Assembly (NCBI GenBank): GCA_019422525.1 | Contig: JAHZDE010000004.1 | Location: 107,648-171,647 of the forward strand | Length of the DNA: 64,000 bases | Reading direction: 5' to 3' | Source: Clostridiales bacterium | Lineage (GTDB): Bacteria; Bacillota; Clostridia; Oscillospirales; Acutalibacteraceae | Part shown: one piece after another, positions 60,005 through 64,000 of the stretch | How positions within the stretch are numbered: the first letter of the stretch is position 1 | Layout of the letters: each line of letters begins with the position of its first letter | Program-made: the position numbers and the translations under genes | Notes under the pieces: generated by a model | The model's input: the letters and a program-made list of their open reading frames with translations, nothing else | Databases searched by the model: none | Told to the model about the DNA's origin: nothing

Positions 60005-61603
60005 ATGAAACTGTATTTTTACGGAGCCGATAAAGAAGTTACCGGCAGCTGTCACTGTGTGGAAGCATGCGGCCAAACCTTTCTCATTGACTGCGGCCTT
60101 CGTCAAGGCGGAGACGATGACGGAAACGATGAATTCCCTTTTAAGGCATCCCAAATCGATTTTGTCATTGTGACCCACGCCCACATTGACCACAGCGGAC
60201 GTCTGCCTCTTCTGGTAAAAGAAGGATTTCGGGGCCGCATTTTTGCCACCGGTGCTACCTGTGATTTGCTGGAAATCATGCTCATGGACAGTGCCCGGAT
60301 TCAGGAAATGGATGCGGAAATGGAAAACCGGAAGGGCCGCCGGGCCGGTCGGGCAGAATGTGAACCTCTGTACACCGTACAGGATGCGGAAAACACCTTT
60401 CCTCTTCTCACTGCCTGCCGTTATGGCCAGACCATTTCCCCAGCGCCGGGGATTTCCTTTACCATGACTGACGCAGGCCATCTTTTGGGGTCTGCCAGCG
60501 TCACGCTGCGTCTGACCGAAGGGGAGGTCACCAAAACCCTGGTGTTTTCGGGGGATATTGGAAGCCCCAACCGCCCTATTATCCGGGACCCTCAGTATCT
60601 GCATGAGGCCGACTATGTGATTATGGAATCCACCTACGGAAATCGGGAGCACGAGCGTGTGGCGGATTACCGGGTGGAACTGGCCAACATTATCGACGAT
60701 ACCCTGTCCCAAGGCGGCAATGTGGTAATTCCCAGCTTTGCCGTAGGCCGGACCCAGGAGCTTCTATATCTGCTGCGGGAAATCAAGGAACAGGGACTGG
60801 TACAACATCATCCCAACTTTCCCGTTTATGTGGACAGTCCTTTGGCCAGCCGTGCCACTAATATTTACAGCGGCGACCTTACCGGATACGCCGATGAGGA
60901 AACCGTGGAAGTGATTAAAAACGGCTATAACCCCATCCGTTTTCCCGATTTGCGCCTATGTGAAAGCGTGGAGGAATCGAAAACCCTGAATTCCGATGGC
61001 TTGCCCAAGGTGATTATTTCTTCCAGCGGTATGTGTGAAGCCGGACGTATCCGGCACCATTTAAAGCACAACCTGTGGAGAAAGGAAAGCGCCATTCTGT
61101 TTGTGGGGTATCAGGCAGAGGGTACGCTGGGGAGGCGGCTGATTGACGGGGTTCCCAGTGTAAAACTGTTTGGAGAAGAAATTGTGGTTATGGCCCGAAT
61201 TTACAATTTTCGGGCACTGTCCGCCCATGCGGATAAAACCGGCCTGCTCCGGTGGATTACCTCTTTCTCCCCTATCCCCCGCCGCGTTTTCGTGGTACAT
61301 GGAGAGTCTGAATCTGCGGCTTCCTTTGGCGCTGCCTTACAGGCCATGGGGTATCAGGCCATTGTCCCCAACTATCTGGCCGCCTATGATTTATTGGCCG
61401 ACCGGGTGATTAGTGAAGGGCTGGAGCCTGCCGAAAAGCCTTCCCGACAAAAGCGCCGCGCGGCTTCTTCTGTATATGCCCGTTTGGTGGCGGCTGGACG
61501 CAGGCTTTTGCAGGTTATCGCCCACAACGAGGGAGGCGCCAACAAGGACCTTGCCAAATTTGCCGACCAGATTATTTCCCTGTGTGATAAATGGGACAGA
61601 TAG
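60005..61603 (+). CDS. Beta-CASP MBL-fold RNA-processing-type protein
   Basis: A 532-residue metallo-beta-lactamase-fold protein with the CPSF73-like beta-CASP insert. Metal motifs: THAHIDHSG (60-68), 'TDAGHLLGSASV', 'SGDIG'; the beta-CASP part carries 'VIPSFAVGRTQELLYLL' and 'ISSSGMCEAGRIRHHL', and 'FRALSAHADKTGLL' holds a final His. Bacterial members act as ribonucleases; the C-terminal 90 residues, rich in Arg/Ala, may bind RNA. The substrate is unknown. Confidence 0.88.
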   Translation: MKLYFYGADKEVTGSCHCVEACGQTFLIDCGLRQGGDDDGNDEFPFKASQIDFVIVTHAHIDHSGRLPLLVKEGFRGRIFATGATCDLLEIMLMDSARIQEMDAEMENRKGRRAGRAECEPLYTVQDAENTFPLLTACRYGQTISPAPGISFTMTDAGHLLGSASVTLRLTEGEVTKTLVFSGDIGSPNRPIIRDPQYLHEADYVIMESTYGNREHERVADYRVELANIIDDTLSQGGNVVIPSFAVGRTQELLYLLREIKEQGLVQHHPNFPVYVDSPLASRATNIYSGDLTGYADEETVEVIKNGYNPIRFPDLRLCESVEESKTLNSDGLPKVIISSSGMCEAGRIRHHLKHNLWRKESAILFVGYQAEGTLGRRLIDGVPSVKLFGEEIVVMARIYNFRALSAHADKTGLLRWITSFSPIPRRVFVVHGESESAASFGAALQAMGYQAIVPNYLAAYDLLADRVISEGLEPAEKPSRQKRRAASSVYARLVAAGRRLLQVIAHNEGGANKDLAKFADQIISLCDKWDR

Positions 61604-61647
61604 TTTTTCCCAATAGCTACCAACTTCAAACAATCGATAACAGAAAG

Positions 61648-61685
61648 GCCCGCCTTAGAGATTGCACTCTGAGGCGGGTCTTTTT
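61648..61685. terminator. Terminator between the MBL and sugar-kinase genes
   Basis: GCCCGCCTTAGAG (61648-61660) pairs with CTCTGAGGCGGGT (61667-61679), then T5; usable by both converging genes. Confidence 0.8.
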
Positions 61686-61712
61686 CGTTTTATTTTTATC
61701 AGTATCTTCCGG

Positions 61713-62681
61713 TTATGGTTGGGACAGTTTTTTCAGGTAGTCTTCCGCCTCATACCGCTTGGGTACGCTGGGAAGCCCTCCGAGCCGGGTGGTGGAAATT
61801 CCCGCCATGGCATTGGCAAACCGGCAAATCTCTGCCAGCTCCTCACAGCTGAGCTCTTCCGGCTTCTTGCCGCTCTCCATGACCTTATACACGGCACTGC
61901 CGCCAAAAATATCACCCGCTCCGGTGGTATCCACAGTTTTCAGGTCTGTAAAAGCAAACACCAGTCCGCTGGCATTTTTGTTGGCAAAGTATACGCCCTT
62001 TTTGCCCATTGTCGCCAGCACCAGCTTCACACCGAATTTTTCTACCAGCCGCCGTGCCCCTTCTTCAGGGGTTTCGTTCAGCAGCAGTTTCATTTCCTCT
62101 TCGCTGATTTTGATCACATCCGCATGCTTTACACCCCACAGCATCTGCTCTGCCGCTTCACTTTCGTCCTTCCACAGGGGCGCCCGATAGTTGGGGTCGA
62201 ACGTAATCAGCGCGCCGGATTCCCGTGCAATCCGCACAGCTTCCTGTGTGGTGCTGCGGGAGGGCTCGTCCGTCAAAGAGAGGCTTCCGAAGTGAAACAC
62301 CTTGGCACTGCGAAGGATGCTATACCGCAAATCTTCTTTTTCCAGCATCATGTCAGCGCCGGGCTTACGGGCAAAGGAGAATGTTCTGTCCCCGGATTCA
62401 TCCAGTGTGACAAAGGCCAGTGTAGTAAAATAACGGGGATCTACGGTAATTCCGTGGGTATCAATTCCATATTTGTTCAGTGTGCGAACCAACATATGCC
62501 CAAAAGCGTCGTCGCCCACTTTCCCGATAAAACCGGTACTGGCCCCACAACATGCCGCTGCACGCAGAAAATTACACGGTGCTCCTCCGGGATTTCCATG
62601 CATGATTGGATATCCATATTCATTATTTCCTTTATGTACAAAATCAACCAGAAGTTCGCCGAGAGCCACAATATCAGGCAT
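61713..62681 (-). CDS. PfkB family sugar kinase (fructokinase-like)
   Basis: A 322-residue ribokinase-fold enzyme: N-terminal 'GELLVDFVH' and 'GNPGGAPCNFLRAAACCGA' motif, catalytic 'VDTTGAGDIFGG' near residue 245. It phosphorylates a sugar; 'fructokinase' is the usual family label and is not proven. ATG 62681 was chosen, 12 nt after AAAGG; the earlier in-frame ATG starts abut that site. Confidence 0.9.
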   Translation of the reverse strand: MPDIVALGELLVDFVHKGNNEYGYPIMHGNPGGAPCNFLRAAACCGASTGFIGKVGDDAFGHMLVRTLNKYGIDTHGITVDPRYFTTLAFVTLDESGDRTFSFARKPGADMMLEKEDLRYSILRSAKVFHFGSLSLTDEPSRSTTQEAVRIARESGALITFDPNYRAPLWKDESEAAEQMLWGVKHADVIKISEEEMKLLLNETPEEGARRLVEKFGVKLVLATMGKKGVYFANKNASGLVFAFTDLKTVDTTGAGDIFGGSAVYKVMESGKKPEELSCEELAEICRFANAMAGISTTRLGGLPSVPKRYEAEDYLKKLSQP

Positions 62682-62815
62682 ATATGCGCACATCCTTTCC
62701 ATCAATTTAAAAAACAGACCAAAGCCTCTTTTCCTGCATTATCATAGTACCATAAATAGGGCAAAAAAACCAGAATAATCCTTTGGGAAATGTCCTTTTC
62801 TAAAAGAAAAAACTA

Positions 62816-62824
62816 TGGTATACT
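62816..62824 (+). promoter_or_regulatory. Extended -10 promoter of apbE
   Basis: TGG-TATACT (62816-62824), about 85 bp before the ATG. No clear -35. Confidence 0.5.
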
Positions 62825-62909
62825 GATTTCGTGCTGTCTGACAGCACTGGGCTTGTGGCCTTTTGACACCCTTTTCTGATAACAGGTTTTTCTGACGATG
62901 GGAGGTCCT

Positions 62910-63974
62910 ATGAAACACACCTTTTCTCTCTCCGATATTCAAAAGTGGACGGTCGTTGCGGCTGCCGGCGTTTTGCTTTTGGCCGCCATTCTTGCCGGTT
63001 TTCTGCTGTATCCCAAAAGCTCCCAGGGGTATGAAGCAACCGCGTGGGCCATGGGTTCCTATGTCCAGCAGACCCTTTATGGAAGCGGAACGGAAGAGAC
63101 CGCTACGGATGCCTCTTCGTCTATCACCGAACTGGAAAATCTGATTTCCTGGCGGGTAGCGGATTCCGATATTGAAAAACTGAACAGTGCAGCCGGTACT
63201 GAATGGCTGGAACTGGATGAACGTACCATTGACGTATTGGAGCAGGCACTTTCTGTTTCAGAAGCCACTGGGGGAGCCTATGACCCTACCGTATTGCCCA
63301 TCAGTTCTTTGTGGAATTTTGATTCTGACGAGCCGACGTTTCCCGGCGATGACAAAATTCAGGAGTTTTTGCCTTTTGTGGGATATGAATTCCTTCGTAT
63401 CAATACAGAGGACAATACCGCTTCCCTGCGGAATCACGGAAACGGCGTGGATTTGGGCGGTATCGGTAAAGGGGCCGCCTGTGACGCCGCTCTGGAAGTC
63501 TACCGCAATTCCGACATCAGCGGCGGCATCATTGCCGTAGGCGGCAGTGTGGGAATCTATGGGAACAAGCCGGACGGGACCGATTGGCGCGTTTCGGTCC
63601 GGGACCCGGAAGGCAAGCTTTCCGACGGTGTGGGGGTTATTTCGCTGGACACCGGATGTATCTCCACTTCCGGCAGCTATGAAAAGACTTTTACCGAAGA
63701 CGGGGTGACCTATCACCACCTGCTGGACCCAAAAACCGGCTATCCGGCTGAAAGCGGTCTGGTATCCGTTACCGTTGTTCATGAGAGCGGGGCCATCAGT
63801 GATGCGCTGGCAACGGCCTGTTTTGTCCTTGGAATCGAGGACAGCCTGCCGGTTTTAAAAGAACTGGGCGCTTCTGCTTTGTTTATCGATGAAGAACATC
63901 ATATCACCATTGCCGGGGATTTGGACTTTGAGCCCATCAGCACAAGCTATACAGTCTCCCGGCTGTCCCTGTGA
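62910..63974 (+). CDS. apbE: FAD:protein FMN transferase ApbE
   Basis: A 354-residue ApbE family enzyme with one N-terminal membrane helix (about 16-37) and the family's 'AWAMGSYVQQTLYG', 'GVDLGGIGKGAACDAALE', 'GGSVGIYG' and 'DPKTGYPAESGLVSVTV' segments. It transfers FMN onto Thr of membrane flavoproteins such as Rnf or Nqr subunits. ATG 62910 follows GGGAGG closely. No Rnf gene is in the window. The protein ends inside the window; the last 26 bp after it are uninformative. Confidence 0.92.
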   Translation: MKHTFSLSDIQKWTVVAAAGVLLLAAILAGFLLYPKSSQGYEATAWAMGSYVQQTLYGSGTEETATDASSSITELENLISWRVADSDIEKLNSAAGTEWLELDERTIDVLEQALSVSEATGGAYDPTVLPISSLWNFDSDEPTFPGDDKIQEFLPFVGYEFLRINTEDNTASLRNHGNGVDLGGIGKGAACDAALEVYRNSDISGGIIAVGGSVGIYGNKPDGTDWRVSVRDPEGKLSDGVGVISLDTGCISTSGSYEKTFTEDGVTYHHLLDPKTGYPAESGLVSVTVVHESGAISDALATACFVLGIEDSLPVLKELGASALFIDEEHHITIAGDLDFEPISTSYTVSRLSL

Positions 63975-64000
63975 AGAGCCGGTTCCCGCTATTCCGAAAG

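Overview
The window looks like a chromosomal stretch of an anaerobic, low-oxygen-adapted clostridium, most likely of the Oscillospiraceae/Ruminococcaceae type (Bacillota). This is inferred from gene content and style, not from a marker gene. The signs are strong AGGAGG ribosome binding sites, the spoIVB-spo0A sporulation pair, a dnaD/dnaI primosome pair, an NAD-linked PyrD/PyrK dihydroorotate dehydrogenase, an electron-bifurcating [FeFe] hydrogenase, a VorABCD-type 2-oxoacid:ferredoxin oxidoreductase and a 2-hydroxyacyl-CoA dehydratase activase system. There is no tRNA, rRNA, CRISPR array or insertion sequence. Coding density is high and most transcription units end in clear hairpin terminators.

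Layout. 1-474: non-coding, with a strong promoter firing left out of the window. 475-2.9 kb (+): DUF1292 protein, a probable 6S RNA, a two-gene half-size TauE/SafE transporter, DegV. 2.9-9.2 kb (-): pyrC, an A+T-rich DUF4268 nuclease-like gene, pyrF, pyrK, pyrD, a histidine phosphatase and ruvX. 9.3-14.1 kb (-): marR, a double-domain activase and a dehydratase-like partner. 14.3-16.7 kb: a membrane-anchored unknown, a YdcF protein and a decayed phage replisome-organiser gene. 16.8-21.8 kb (-): hydrogenase operon hydC, HATPase, [2Fe-2S] protein, hydB, hydA, with a near-perfect Rex operator in front. 22.1-25.6 kb (-): P-loop ATPase and vor operon. 25.8-29.1 kb: thioesterase, a small Cys-rich protein, spo0A, spoIVB, a candidate small RNA. 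29.3-40.3 kb (+): lrgAB, dnaD/dnaI, lipoproteins, a GH3 lipoprotein, murE/murF, an NlpC/P60 protein behind WalR-like boxes. 40.3-58.9 kb (-): DNA-entry-type nuclease with a companion protein, lysoplasmalogenase, a GntR-controlled ABC operon, aminopeptidase P, oppABCDF, cstA, GH125 and cyclophilin. 59.1-64 kb: exoA, a beta-CASP MBL protein, a PfkB sugar kinase, ApbE.

How it fits together. The hydrogenase, Vor and activase systems describe a fermenter that moves electrons through ferredoxin and NADH and vents H2, with the hydrogenase apparently under Rex (NADH/NAD+) control. Opp, CstA and aminopeptidase P suggest peptide and amino-acid use. Wall synthesis (MurE/F) sits beside a wall hydrolase that carries WalR-type boxes.

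The observations I would follow first are: (1) a Spo0A whose DNA-binding domain is intact but whose receiver lacks the phospho-acceptor Asp (Glu instead), one of the two acidic-pocket Asp residues and the conserved Lys; (2) a membrane-anchored NlpC/P60 enzyme with a long E/A/K rod behind four phased WalR half-sites; (3) the Rex operator and an orphan HATPase in the hydrogenase operon; (4) a nuclease/companion-protein pair with ATGA coupling; (5) a small Cys-rich protein and a candidate small RNA beside the sporulation genes.
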